Below are positions 51,815 through 59,454 of a DNA stretch of 64,000 bases, in pieces. A program made the translations under genes and the position numbers. Position 1 is the first letter of the stretch. Every line of letters starts with the position of its first letter. Under the pieces are notes generated by a model. That model was not told where the DNA came from. It ran no database searches and saw only the letters and a program-made list of their open reading frames with translations. Source of the DNA: Desulfobacula toluolica Tol2 (GTDB lineage: Bacteria; Desulfobacterota; Desulfobacteria; Desulfobacterales; Desulfobacteraceae). The stretch is taken from contig NC_018645.1 in the NCBI RefSeq assembly GCF_000307105.1, positions 345,001 through 409,000 on the forward strand. Reading direction: 5' to 3'.

Positions 51815-52751
51815 GGATATCCGTGCCCCAAAAAGGTTTTTTTTTGTCTGATTTGATTTCATACAATGGCCTGGGAGTAAGGTGAAATCGTTTTTTCCAG
51901 TTAAAATCGCCGCACAGAAAATCAACAGAATCAAATCTTTTCCGGCATGACCATTCCAGATGATGCAGGTTGATCAATTTTGCAACACCCGGGAATTCAG
52001 GATTTGTGCCGCCTGCAAGAAGCGTGTAAGTGTTTTTAAAAATTGCCCCCATATCAACGGCTGCAATTTTATCCCCGATAAGTACGGTTGTGATCCTTAA
52101 CATCCCCATGTCCCAAAGAAAAGCTGCCAGGCGTTCAAACGACTGATAAAATCGCGGATCATTAAAATAAGAATTCTCACAAAAAGATTCAATGTTCATA
52201 CTGAAAAGGTGAGTCAGATCCTTTTTGTGGTTGAACCGGAAAGACACCTCAAAGACTTCAAGCCGATTGAGTTCATTTTTTAATTTTTTCCTGGATTTGC
52301 CTGAAAAGGAAAGCCGGTAGTTTTCAAAGGAATGGTTAAAGATCCCTGGGAAAAAAAGATATCCCACTTCATCTTGCCGGGTCGTATCCACACAGTTCAG
52401 CAGCGGTGTCCAGGTCAAATATCTCAAATGCAAGGATTTTGACACCGAATCCAGCAAAGTATGGACAACTTCCGGGTTTGCGGCAATCAGCCGGTTCTGT
52501 TCAAGCCAGGACTTTCCATTCCAGGTTTCTCCGGGAAATAAAATATAATTATCAGATTCCTCGTTCCAGCAAAGGGGCAAAAAACCCAATATTTTTCCAT
52601 TCTGCTCAACCGTGTGAAAAAACAATGGCCTTGAAAACGAATCATTAAAACATGACCGGACCTGCCATAGATCAAAAATCGCATTGACCGGCCATGTTTT
52701 TTCCCAGACATCACGGCATTGTACCGGGTCTTCATATATGACGGTTTTCAT
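51789..52751 (-). CDS. GNAT/FemAB-like acyltransferase-fold protein
   Basis: A 320-residue protein. The pattern FHTVEQNGKILGFLPLCWNE, YRLSFSGKSRKKLKNELNRLE, FYQSFERLAAFLWDMGMLRI and IAAVDMGAIFKNTYTLLAGG matches the BioF2/CelD-type acetyltransferase family (PF13480), relatives of FemAB aminoacyl transferases. It probably transfers an acyl or aminoacyl group. The end KKRFHLTPRPLYEI resembles the family's usual C-terminus (FKRRW). It lies nine bases downstream of the SpeD-like gene and overlaps the ATP-grasp gene, so it belongs to the same pathway. The substrate is unknown. Confidence 0.78.
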   Translation of the reverse strand: MKTVIYEDPVQCRDVWEKTWPVNAIFDLWQVRSCFNDSFSRPLFFHTVEQNGKILGFLPLCWNEESDNYILFPGETWNGKSWLEQNRLIAANPEVVHTLLDSVSKSLHLRYLTWTPLLNCVDTTRQDEVGYLFFPGIFNHSFENYRLSFSGKSRKKLKNELNRLEVFEVSFRFNHKKDLTHLFSMNIESFCENSYFNDPRFYQSFERLAAFLWDMGMLRITTVLIGDKIAAVDMGAIFKNTYTLLAGGTNPEFPGVAKLINLHHLEWSCRKRFDSVDFLCGDFNWKKRFHLTPRPLYEIKSDKKKPFWGTDIHEKNAACA

Positions 52752-52760
52752 GATATTGCC

Positions 52761-53150
52761 TTATTGCCTGTAGGTTACGTTCAATCTGGACAATGAGCCG
52801 CCAAAATAATCCTGGGAAAACTTTCTTACGGTTTCAGGATCATAGGGCTTGCAGCTGAACACATCAAGATATGTGGCATTGGTCTTGTTTGCAAAATGCG
52901 CGGAAATCAGTGATGTTTCAATGAGTTGTACCATTGAAAAACCCGCCACTTTTTCGTCTTCTCCAAAATGGACAACCTGGGTTTCACCAAAACGTTTCAT
53001 CTCTATGAGATCACATAATTGCACAACAAATTGTTTGATCAGGTTTGCATCTCGAATTTTTTTCGGGTCACAGCCATATATGTCGATGGCTGATGCAATG
53101 CCCCACACTTCAGGAGATGTTTCAATATTGATTGCAGATGATGTGTTCAT
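52761..53150 (-). CDS. SpeD-like pyruvoyl-dependent decarboxylase (AdoMetDC family)
   Basis: A 129-residue proenzyme homolog of bacterial S-adenosylmethionine decarboxylase. By spacing against the known enzyme, Ser80 (pyruvoyl precursor), His85 and Cys100 are conserved in LIETSLISAHF and YLDVFSC. The residue before the cleavage Ser is Thr79 rather than Glu, and the usual SESHIS context is ETSLIS. Members of this family have been shown to decarboxylate SAM, and some relatives ornithine or arginine, so substrate is open. Decarboxylated SAM would feed the spermidine-synthase-like protein of the same island. AAAGGAT precedes the ATG. Second gene of the sigma-54 operon. Confidence 0.78.
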   Translation of the reverse strand: MNTSSAINIETSPEVWGIASAIDIYGCDPKKIRDANLIKQFVVQLCDLIEMKRFGETQVVHFGEDEKVAGFSMVQLIETSLISAHFANKTNATYLDVFSCKPYDPETVRKFSQDYFGGSLSRLNVTYRQ

Positions 53151-53188
53151 TTATTGTATCCTTTCTTTTAAGTAATTATGTTCAGACA

Positions 53189-53347
53189 CTACCATTTTTC
53201 TCGAATATGATTTCGTTGAGGTTTTTTGCCAAGTTTCTTATGACGGTTTTGCATTTCGAACTTCTCTTCCCAGGAAACGTCATCATCATAAAATTCTTTG
53301 AATTTAGGTGATTTGAATTTCTTTTTTTGTGTGTTTTCTCTGGACAT
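53189..53347 (-). CDS. 52-residue basic small protein, first gene of the sigma-54 operon
   Basis: Reads MSRENTQKKKFKSPKFKEFY, then acidic DDDVSWEEKFEM, then basic HKKLGKKPQRNHIREKW. AAAGGA lies seven bases before the ATG. It is 38 bp upstream of the SpeD-like gene and directly downstream of the predicted sigma-54 promoter. It has no recognised domain. Its length and charge suggest a protein- or RNA-binding accessory, or a substrate carrying exposed lysines (speculative). Confidence 0.65.
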   Translation of the reverse strand: MSRENTQKKKFKSPKFKEFYDDDVSWEEKFEMQNRHKKLGKKPQRNHIREKW

Positions 53348-53413
53348 TTTTTTATCCTTTGTTTGTCATGCCATAACTATACTGTTGTAAGGCATTCATT
53401 CGGCAATAACAAA

Positions 53414-53428
53414 GCATAACTTGTGCCA
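53414..53428 (-). promoter_or_regulatory. Sigma-54 promoter of the SpeD/ATP-grasp operon
   Basis: On the minus strand TGGCACAAGTTATGC matches TGGCAC-N5-TTGC at nine of ten positions and keeps the GG-N10-GC spacing. The predicted transcript starts near 53402, leaving about a 55-base leader to the first small gene. Three direct repeats lie 80-175 bp upstream, and a sigma-54 activator gene is divergent. Confidence 0.8.
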
Positions 53429-53509
53429 TATGGAACAATTGTCTTGAAAAATATTAATTTTTTGTTAAATCAGTTGGTTGGATTGAATCGTTTGAGCTGC
53501 AAACGAATT

Positions 53510-53590
53510 ATTCGGTAAATATTTTCTTGTTTAAGTGATAATCGGTAATAATTTTCTTAAAAATTGAATATCCGGTTCAAAATATTCTTG
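53510..53590. promoter_or_regulatory. Three direct repeats with 30-bp period, probable activator (UAS) sites
   Basis: ATTCGGTAAATATTTTCTTG (53510), AATCGGTAATAATTTTCTTA (53540) and TATCCGGTTCAAAATATTCTTG (53570) have their CGGT cores at 53513, 53543 and 53573. This is exactly 30 bp, about three helical turns, so a bound protein would sit on one DNA face. They lie between the sigma-54 promoter and the activator gene, at typical enhancer distance from the former and about 120-195 bp from the activator start. Confidence 0.7.
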
Positions 53591-53705
53591 AATATTTGTT
53601 GGTTTTATTTTTAATCCTTTATTATTGCTTTATTATTTGAAATTATATCAGTATAATCAAGCTTGTAAAAACAGTATTATTTTACCGATAAACGGAGATA
53701 AAAAG

Positions 53706-55130
53706 ATGCTTATCAGGGTGGTCTGTGCCATAAAAGAAAAAAAAATGCAGGCAGATCTTGAAAAACGCCTGTCGGATCTTGATGTGCAGCTCAAGTTTTG
53801 CGACCGCCAAAAATCACCCTGGCAGGAACTGGCAAGGAGCTGCGCCGACGTCTTCATTGTCAGCAGCCTCCTGATACCCAAGCCTGTTGAATCCAGCATC
53901 TCCATACTCAACAACCTGCCTGAAAAACCCATTACCATTGTCCTGCATAACCGGGAATCTTCCGAGGAACATGCCAACCTTCTGGCATCGGGTGTTGATG
54001 TGGTTTTGTATTCGGGAATTTCTTTCGACAGCATGATTGAGGTCATTGAAAGCACCCTGGAATCCAGGCGGCAGTTTTATTATATGGATCGGTTTGACCA
54101 GCGGGGAAGATACCAGCCCAGGCTGAATGATTTTGTATCAAACAGCAAAGAGATGCAGATGTTTCTTGATGAGGCCCAGCAAATTGTCACAAGCGATGCC
54201 AGCCTGCTGCTTTTAGGAGAAACCGGCGTTGGAAAGGAACATCTTTCCAAGGCTATTCATGCTGAAAGCCACAGGTCTTCAGGGCCGTTTATTGCCATCA
54301 ACATGGCTGCCATTCCGGAACAGTTAATTGAAAGCGAACTCTTCGGCCATGAACAGGGCGCTTTCACAGGTGCTGTTCGTTCCAGAAGAGGAGCCTTTGA
54401 AATGGCACACACAGGGACAATTTTTCTGGATGAAATAGGGGAAATGCCTTTGCAGATGCAGACCAAACTTCTTAGGGTTCTCCAGGATTTTGAGTTTACC
54501 CCTGTTGGCGGTGAAAAACCTGTCTGGGTAGATGTCCGGGTTATTGCAGCCACAAATAAAAACCTTGAAAAAGAGATCAAAAAAGGGCAGTTTCGTCAGG
54601 ATTTGTACTACAGGCTGGGTGTTATCACCTTGACCATACCGCCGCTGAGGAGGCGCAAAGAGGATATTCCAGCCCTGGCAAATCATTTTTTGAGCGTGTA
54701 CAATAAAAAAATCGGATGTGAGATCAACCGGTTTTCAAACGACGCCATGAAAGCTCTTTGCACATATCAATGGCCCGGCAATATCCGGGAATTGATGAAT
54801 GTGATTGAGCGTGCCGTAATCTTGTGTAAATCCGATACGATTTCAATTGAAAACTTTCCCAGTATTTTCCATAAAAAATCCATGACATCTCCGGCTGGTT
54901 TTGACATCAATGATTTAGACCTGAATGCGTGGAAAAACAAGACACTGTCCGAAGCTAAACAAGAGATACTCCACCAGGTTGAAAAAAAATATCTTGAAAT
55001 GGTTCTTGAAAAAACAGGCGGAAAAATAGGAGAGACTGCCAGGATTGCAGGTATACATCCTCGGGGACTCTATGGCAAGATGAAAATACTCAACATTGAC
55101 AAGGCAACTTTTAAATCAAAGGATCATTGA
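53706..55130 (+). CDS. Sigma-54-dependent transcriptional activator with pseudo-receiver domain
   Basis: A 474-residue NtrC-type protein. Residues 1-120 have a receiver-like fold pattern, but the phospho-acceptor Asp position is Ser (VFIVSSLLIP), so control is probably not by ordinary phosphorylation. The AAA+ domain has GETGVGKEHL (171-180), the sigma-54-contacting GAFTGA loop (218-223) and GTIFLDEIGE. The C-terminal Fis-type helix-turn-helix contains GETARIAGIHPRGLYGKM. ATG 53706 has CGGAG upstream; the 27-residue extension to 53625 lacks a site. It is divergent from the SpeD operon, with 30-bp repeats and a sigma-54 promoter between them, so it is the obvious regulator of that operon. Confidence 0.9.
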   Translation: MLIRVVCAIKEKKMQADLEKRLSDLDVQLKFCDRQKSPWQELARSCADVFIVSSLLIPKPVESSISILNNLPEKPITIVLHNRESSEEHANLLASGVDVVLYSGISFDSMIEVIESTLESRRQFYYMDRFDQRGRYQPRLNDFVSNSKEMQMFLDEAQQIVTSDASLLLLGETGVGKEHLSKAIHAESHRSSGPFIAINMAAIPEQLIESELFGHEQGAFTGAVRSRRGAFEMAHTGTIFLDEIGEMPLQMQTKLLRVLQDFEFTPVGGEKPVWVDVRVIAATNKNLEKEIKKGQFRQDLYYRLGVITLTIPPLRRRKEDIPALANHFLSVYNKKIGCEINRFSNDAMKALCTYQWPGNIRELMNVIERAVILCKSDTISIENFPSIFHKKSMTSPAGFDINDLDLNAWKNKTLSEAKQEILHQVEKKYLEMVLEKTGGKIGETARIAGIHPRGLYGKMKILNIDKATFKSKDH

Positions 55131-55151
55131 TCCCACTTTTACCGCCGTACC

Positions 55152-55245
55152 TAATAATTGCCACGGGCAGACCTGGTATATCTTCTTGGTTTGCCCACAA
55201 AAAGGCTTGAAAGTTTTTGTGTGAATTTTTAACAATTGAATGTTT
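55152..55245 (+). repeat. Two-hairpin intergenic repeat, copy 11 (arm II decayed)
   Basis: Arm I is consensus (AATTGCCACGGGCAGACCTGG...GGTTTGCCCACAA), but arm II has lost pairing (TTGAAAGTTTTTGTGTG...). It lies between the activator gene and the glycine-zipper lipoprotein gene, all on the plus strand. The remainder of the 291-bp gap holds a 14-bp tandem repeat. Confidence 0.75.
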
Positions 55246-55285
55246 GAAGCTTGGGCAAAAGTGCTGTAGAATAAATTTGATGCTT

Positions 55286-55321
55286 CCGGCAAAATCAAAC
55301 CGGCAAAATCAAATCGGAAAG
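55286..55321. repeat. 14-bp tandem repeat, about 2.5 copies
   Basis: CCGGCAAAATCAAA occurs twice in direct succession (55286, 55300) and is followed by a partial TCGGAAAGAT. It lies about 100 bp upstream of the lipoprotein start. It could be replication slippage or a tandem binding site. Confidence 0.5.
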
Positions 55322-55421
55322 ATTACAATAGGCGTTAAGGAATTTGCTTCGGGCGCATTCACAAAAAAGGGCTTATATTGCATATAAACCCAAAAATATT
55401 TTTTTTATAAAGGATGGTTTT

Positions 55422-55892
55422 ATGAAGACTTTTAAATCTATTGCAGTACTTATTCTGCTTATTGCCATAACTTTGGTATATATAACAGGGTGTGCCTCCA
55501 GCAGATCCGGCCAGGTATATTCACGGGATAATGCAAGACAGGTTCAGGCTTTTGACACAGGCACAGTTGAATGGGTTAAAGAAGTGATGATTGAAGGCAC
55601 CAAAACCCCCATTGGAACAGCTGTGGGCGGTGTGGCAGGCGGTGTTCTGGGAAATACTTTGGGAAGCGGATCAGGCAGAACAGTTGCCATGGTTCTCGGT
55701 GCCCTTGCCGGGGCGGCAGCAGGAACAGTTGCTGAAGAAGGCATAACCAGGAGGCAGGGGCTTGAAATAGGTGTAATAATAGACAATGGCCGGACCATTG
55801 TTGTCGTACAGGAAGCCGATATCATTATTGCTGCAGGGGACAGGGTAAGGATCATTACTGCGGCAGATGGTACAACAAGGGTATCAAAGTAA
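55422..55892 (+). CDS. Glycine-zipper (SlyB-type) outer-membrane lipoprotein
   Basis: A 156-residue lipoprotein. The signal sequence ends in the lipobox VYITGCASS (Cys near residue 24). A glycine-zipper membrane segment follows (GTAVGGVAGGVLGNTLGSGS and MVLGALAGAAAGTVAEEG), then a small beta-rich C-terminal domain (IDNGRTIVVVQEADIIIAAGDRVRII). Members occur in the outer membrane and are tied to envelope integrity. ATG 55422 is used because AAAGGA lies at correct spacing; the extension to 55344 has none. Confidence 0.88.
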   Translation: MKTFKSIAVLILLIAITLVYITGCASSRSGQVYSRDNARQVQAFDTGTVEWVKEVMIEGTKTPIGTAVGGVAGGVLGNTLGSGSGRTVAMVLGALAGAAAGTVAEEGITRRQGLEIGVIIDNGRTIVVVQEADIIIAAGDRVRIITAADGTTRVSK

Positions 55893-55964
55893 TATTTGAC
55901 CTTTTAACTTTCATGGTTATTTTCCTGAGCTTACATAGATTCACGGGAGATTAACAGGAGAAGT

Positions 55965-57812
55965 ATGAAAAAGAATATACAACATAACGATAAGTTAAGA
56001 AATATTGCCATTATTGCCCATGTTGATCATGGCAAAACAACCCTTGTTGATGCAATGTTCAGACAGAGCGGACTTTTCAGGGAAGGCCAGCAGGTGGATG
56101 ACCGCCTCATGGACAGTATGGACCTTGAAAGGGAACGCGGCATCACCATTTCAGCTAAAAATTGCTCTGTGAACTGGAAGGGGGTTAAAATTAATATTAT
56201 TGATACCCCAGGCCATGCCGATTTCGGTGGTGAAGTGGAAAGAGCGCTTTCCATGGCAGACAGCGCAATACTCCTTGTGGATGCATCGGAAGGCCCTTTG
56301 CCACAGACCCGGTTTGTTCTTAAAAAGACCTTTGAAGCCAATCTTCCCGTTATGGTCATTATCAATAAAATTGACCGTAAAGATGCCAGGCCGGATGAAG
56401 TTCTGGATATGGTGTATGATCTTTTCATTGATCTTGATGCCACGGAAAAACAGCTTGATTTTCACTATTTATATGCCATTGGCCGTGACGGGATTGTTAA
56501 AAAACAATTGGATGAAGACGTTGATAATCTAACGGTTTTATTCGATCTTATCCTGGAAGAGATGCCGGCACCTTCCTATGACCCTCAAGCCCCTTTTCAG
56601 ATGCTGGTTTCTGATCTGGGATATTCCGATTATCTGGGTAGGCTTGCCATTGGAAAAATTTTTAACGGCAGTGCCAAGTCCAATGAGAATCTTGTGTGTA
56701 TCAACGAAGACAATAAATTGTTACCCTTAAAGGTCTCTAAAATTCAATCTTATGACGGGATGGCACTCTTGCCTGTGGAACAGGCCCAGGTAGGGGATAT
56801 TATCGTTTTATCCGGTATTGAAGATGTTAAAATCGGGGACACCATATGTACGAAACTTGAACCTGTGCCTTTAAAAAGAATCACAGTGGATGAACCCACC
56901 GTGTCCATGCAGTTTTCCATTTGCACATCTCCTTTTGCAGGCCGTGAAGGAAAATATGTTCAGTCCAGAAAAATCAGGGAAAGACTATTAAAAGAAACCC
57001 TCATGAATGTCGCCATTGAAGTGGAAGAAAGTAAAACTGATGAAAGTTTCACTGTCAAGGGCAGAGGTGAACTTCAGCTTGCCATCCTGATCGAAACCAT
57101 GCGAAGGGAAGGATTTGAACTTTGTGTCGGGCGGCCAAAGGTTATTTATAAATATAAGGATAAAAAAATCCTGGAACCCATTGAACACTTGTTTGTGGAT
57201 TGCGGTGAAGATTTTCTGGGTGTTGTAACGGAAAAGCTGTCCATTCGAAAAGGCAAAATGCTCAACCTTGTGAATAACGGCAAAGGCAGAGTGAGAATTG
57301 AATTTTCAATTCCCTCAAGATCGTTGATAGGATACAGGGATGAATTTATGACAGATACCCGTGGCACGGGAATTATGAATTCATATCTTTCCGGATACGA
57401 AGAACACAGGGGAGAGTTTCCAGTCCGGTATACCGGGTCCATTGTGTCGGATCGACAAGGCAAAGCCGTTCCATATGCATTGTTTAACCTTGAACCAAGA
57501 GGACAATTGCTGATTGAACCCGGCACCCCGGTGTATGAGGGGATGATTGTCGGAGAGCATAACCGGCATCAGGATATTGATGTGAATGCCTGCAAGGAGA
57601 AAAAACTGACCAATATGCGGGCATCCGGGAAAGACGAAAGCGTTATCTGTTCACCGATCAAGGCCATGACCCTTGAAAAGGCCCTCCATTTTATCCGGGA
57701 TGATGAGATGGTTGAAGTCACGCCTATTTCCATACGTCTTAGAAAAAGTGTGCTGAACGCTTCTCAGCGTCAGGTTCTGAAAGCCAAGCAAAAGAAGATG
57801 GAACAAGAATAA
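55965..57812 (+). CDS. typA: Ribosome-associated GTPase TypA/BipA
   Basis: A 615-residue translational GTPase that binds the 70S ribosome and influences 50S assembly and stress adaptation. G motifs are AHVDHGKTTLVDAMF (G1), ERERGITISAK (G2), DTPGHADFGGEVER (G3), NKIDRKDARPDEV (G4). The effector and C-terminal regions match the family (YVQSRKIRERL, TVKGRGELQLAILIETMRREGFEL, RSLIGYRDEFMTDTRGTGIMN). ACAGGAGAAGT precedes the ATG. Length is usual. It is 72 bp from the upstream lipoprotein and 31 bp from the proline dehydrogenase gene. Confidence 0.96.
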   Translation: MKKNIQHNDKLRNIAIIAHVDHGKTTLVDAMFRQSGLFREGQQVDDRLMDSMDLERERGITISAKNCSVNWKGVKINIIDTPGHADFGGEVERALSMADSAILLVDASEGPLPQTRFVLKKTFEANLPVMVIINKIDRKDARPDEVLDMVYDLFIDLDATEKQLDFHYLYAIGRDGIVKKQLDEDVDNLTVLFDLILEEMPAPSYDPQAPFQMLVSDLGYSDYLGRLAIGKIFNGSAKSNENLVCINEDNKLLPLKVSKIQSYDGMALLPVEQAQVGDIIVLSGIEDVKIGDTICTKLEPVPLKRITVDEPTVSMQFSICTSPFAGREGKYVQSRKIRERLLKETLMNVAIEVEESKTDESFTVKGRGELQLAILIETMRREGFELCVGRPKVIYKYKDKKILEPIEHLFVDCGEDFLGVVTEKLSIRKGKMLNLVNNGKGRVRIEFSIPSRSLIGYRDEFMTDTRGTGIMNSYLSGYEEHRGEFPVRYTGSIVSDRQGKAVPYALFNLEPRGQLLIEPGTPVYEGMIVGEHNRHQDIDVNACKEKKLTNMRASGKDESVICSPIKAMTLEKALHFIRDDEMVEVTPISIRLRKSVLNASQRQVLKAKQKKMEQE

Positions 57813-57843
57813 ACAAAAACAAACAAAAAAAAGAGGGGGGACC

Positions 57844-58755
57844 ATGATCCGGTTAAATAGGCTAATTGCACAACTGCTTTTCCTGGTTCCCAAATCCCTG
57901 GTTGAAATTTTTGCAAAACAGTATATCGCCGGTGAAACCCTTTCGCAAGCTCTTGAAAAAACCAGGGAACTCAATGATCTGAAGATTGATGTCACCCTGG
58001 ATTTTTTAGGGGAAGATCCCCAAAAAAAAAGAGATTGCCGGGCAGCAGTTGATGTCTATAAAAAAGCCATCAAAGAAATCCATAACAGAAATCTGAAAAG
58101 TGGCATATCCTTAAAACCGTCCCAAATGGGGCTTAAAATCAATAAGCAGTTCTGTTTTGATAACCTTCATGACCTGATCGACCATGCCCGGAAACATATG
58201 GTATTTGTCAGAATTGACATGGAAGATACAAGCTTGAAAGAGGATACCATTGATCTTTATTTAAAGCTTAAAAAAGAGTTTGAGAATGTGGGTATTGTGA
58301 TGCAGGCATATCTGAGAAGTGCTATTGCAGATATTAACGGCATGATCCAAGCCCATGCCAATATCAGGCTTTGCAAAGGTGCTTATTATTGGGAAGATCG
58401 AAAAGTAGCATACAAAGATATGAATATCATCAATTCAAGTTATGCTTATCTGATGGAAAAACTGCTGTCAAATAATTGTTTTACAGGCATTGCCACCCAT
58501 GATGAAAAGCTTTTGTTTGAGGCCATGAAGCTTATTGACAAACTGGGAGTTTCAAAAGAAAAATATGAATTTCAAATGCTATACGGAGTACAAGAAGATC
58601 TGCGAAAAATTATTCACGATCACGGGCACTCCATTCGGGTTTATGTACCATTTGGAAAAGACTGGTTTGCATACTCTGTCCGGCGATTAAAAGAAAATCC
58701 CAAAATGGTCAGCTATATTTTCACCAATGGAATTAAAAATATTTTCAGCCATTAG
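57844..58755 (+). CDS. Proline dehydrogenase
   Basis: A 303-residue FAD-dependent (beta-alpha)8 barrel oxidising proline to pyrroline-5-carboxylate. Visible family parts are VTLDFLGEDPQKKRDC, SGISLKPSQMGL, FVRIDMEDTSLKEDTIDLYL, VMQAYLRSAIADINGM, IRLCKGAYYWEDRKVAY and the C-terminal YEFQMLYGVQEDL, IRVYVPFGKDWFAYSVRRLKEN. It is a monofunctional (PutB-like) form; no pyrroline-5-carboxylate dehydrogenase is in the window. AGAGGGGGGACC precedes the ATG. Probably transcribed with typA. Confidence 0.92.
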   Translation: MIRLNRLIAQLLFLVPKSLVEIFAKQYIAGETLSQALEKTRELNDLKIDVTLDFLGEDPQKKRDCRAAVDVYKKAIKEIHNRNLKSGISLKPSQMGLKINKQFCFDNLHDLIDHARKHMVFVRIDMEDTSLKEDTIDLYLKLKKEFENVGIVMQAYLRSAIADINGMIQAHANIRLCKGAYYWEDRKVAYKDMNIINSSYAYLMEKLLSNNCFTGIATHDEKLLFEAMKLIDKLGVSKEKYEFQMLYGVQEDLRKIIHDHGHSIRVYVPFGKDWFAYSVRRLKENPKMVSYIFTNGIKNIFSH

Positions 58756-58781
58756 AAACGATTATCATTATAAAAGGTTCG

Positions 58782-58811
58782 TTGTCATGACAGGTCGGGT
58801 TATGGTATAGT
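58782..58811 (+). promoter_or_regulatory. Possible sigma-70 promoter for the GAF/kinase/Usp operon
   Basis: TTGTCA (58782-58787), 18-bp spacer, TATAGT (58806-58811); each hexamer matches consensus at five of six positions. It lies about 70 bp before the GAF gene start. Confidence 0.5.
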
Positions 58812-58884
58812 AATCCCATCTTAATTCTTATTTCAGATGTTTTTTTTCATCGAACCGGTATCAAATCAAGCCAAAGGATATGTC

Positions 58885-59451
58885 ATGAATGGTAAACCAT
58901 CAAACCGATTCACCCTGAAAAAATTTCAAACCATTGCAAGAGCAATATCTGCTTATACCCAACTGGACCTTCTGGTGGTTCATCTGGTTGAAGATATCTG
59001 CCGGGAATTTGATATGAGGGCCTGCTCAATACTCCTGTTTGATGACAGGGAAAACCAGCTTTTCAGGATGGGCAGCTTTGGATTAAGTGACGATTATTTG
59101 ACCAAGGGCCCGGTGTTTGTAGATGACAAATGCAATTCTTTTGTCAAAGGAGAGCCGGTATTGATTTTTGATCTGCAAACAGATACCCGGGTACAATATC
59201 CTGATGCCGCAAAAAAGGAAAATCTGGTTTCCATGCTGGCTATTCCGGTCAAATACAGAAAATACACCATTGGAGAGATGCGCATCTACAACAATCAATT
59301 GATTGAATTCAATGAAGATGACATTGAGTTGTTTCTCATCCTGGGTCAATTTCTGGGTCTGGCAATCGATAATCAGGGGCTTAGAAATTTTATCGCCTCT
59401 GTCAGGTCATCCATGCAGGACCTGCCCCTTAGAATTTTAAATGAGCCTTGA
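58885..59451 (+). CDS. GAF-domain sensor protein
   Basis: A 188-residue protein made almost entirely of one GAF domain: LLVVHLVEDICREFDMRACSILLFDD, GPVFVDDKCNSFVKGEPVLIFDL, LVSMLAIPVKYRKYTIGEMRIY and FLILGQFLGLAIDNQGL. GAF domains bind small ligands, nucleotides or haem; no ligand residue can be assigned. It has no output domain, so it should act on a partner. ATG 58885 is used (AAAGGATATGTC ahead) rather than 58837. It ends three bases before the kinase-like gene, which is the likely partner. Confidence 0.83.
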   Translation: MNGKPSNRFTLKKFQTIARAISAYTQLDLLVVHLVEDICREFDMRACSILLFDDRENQLFRMGSFGLSDDYLTKGPVFVDDKCNSFVKGEPVLIFDLQTDTRVQYPDAAKKENLVSMLAIPVKYRKYTIGEMRIYNNQLIEFNEDDIELFLILGQFLGLAIDNQGLRNFIASVRSSMQDLPLRILNEP

Positions 59452-59454
59452 TTT

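Noticed and set aside
55152-55245. Repeat copy 11 as an intrinsic terminator of the activator gene
   Set aside because: Arm II has lost pairing and there is no U-tract after arm I. Termination here cannot be supported.
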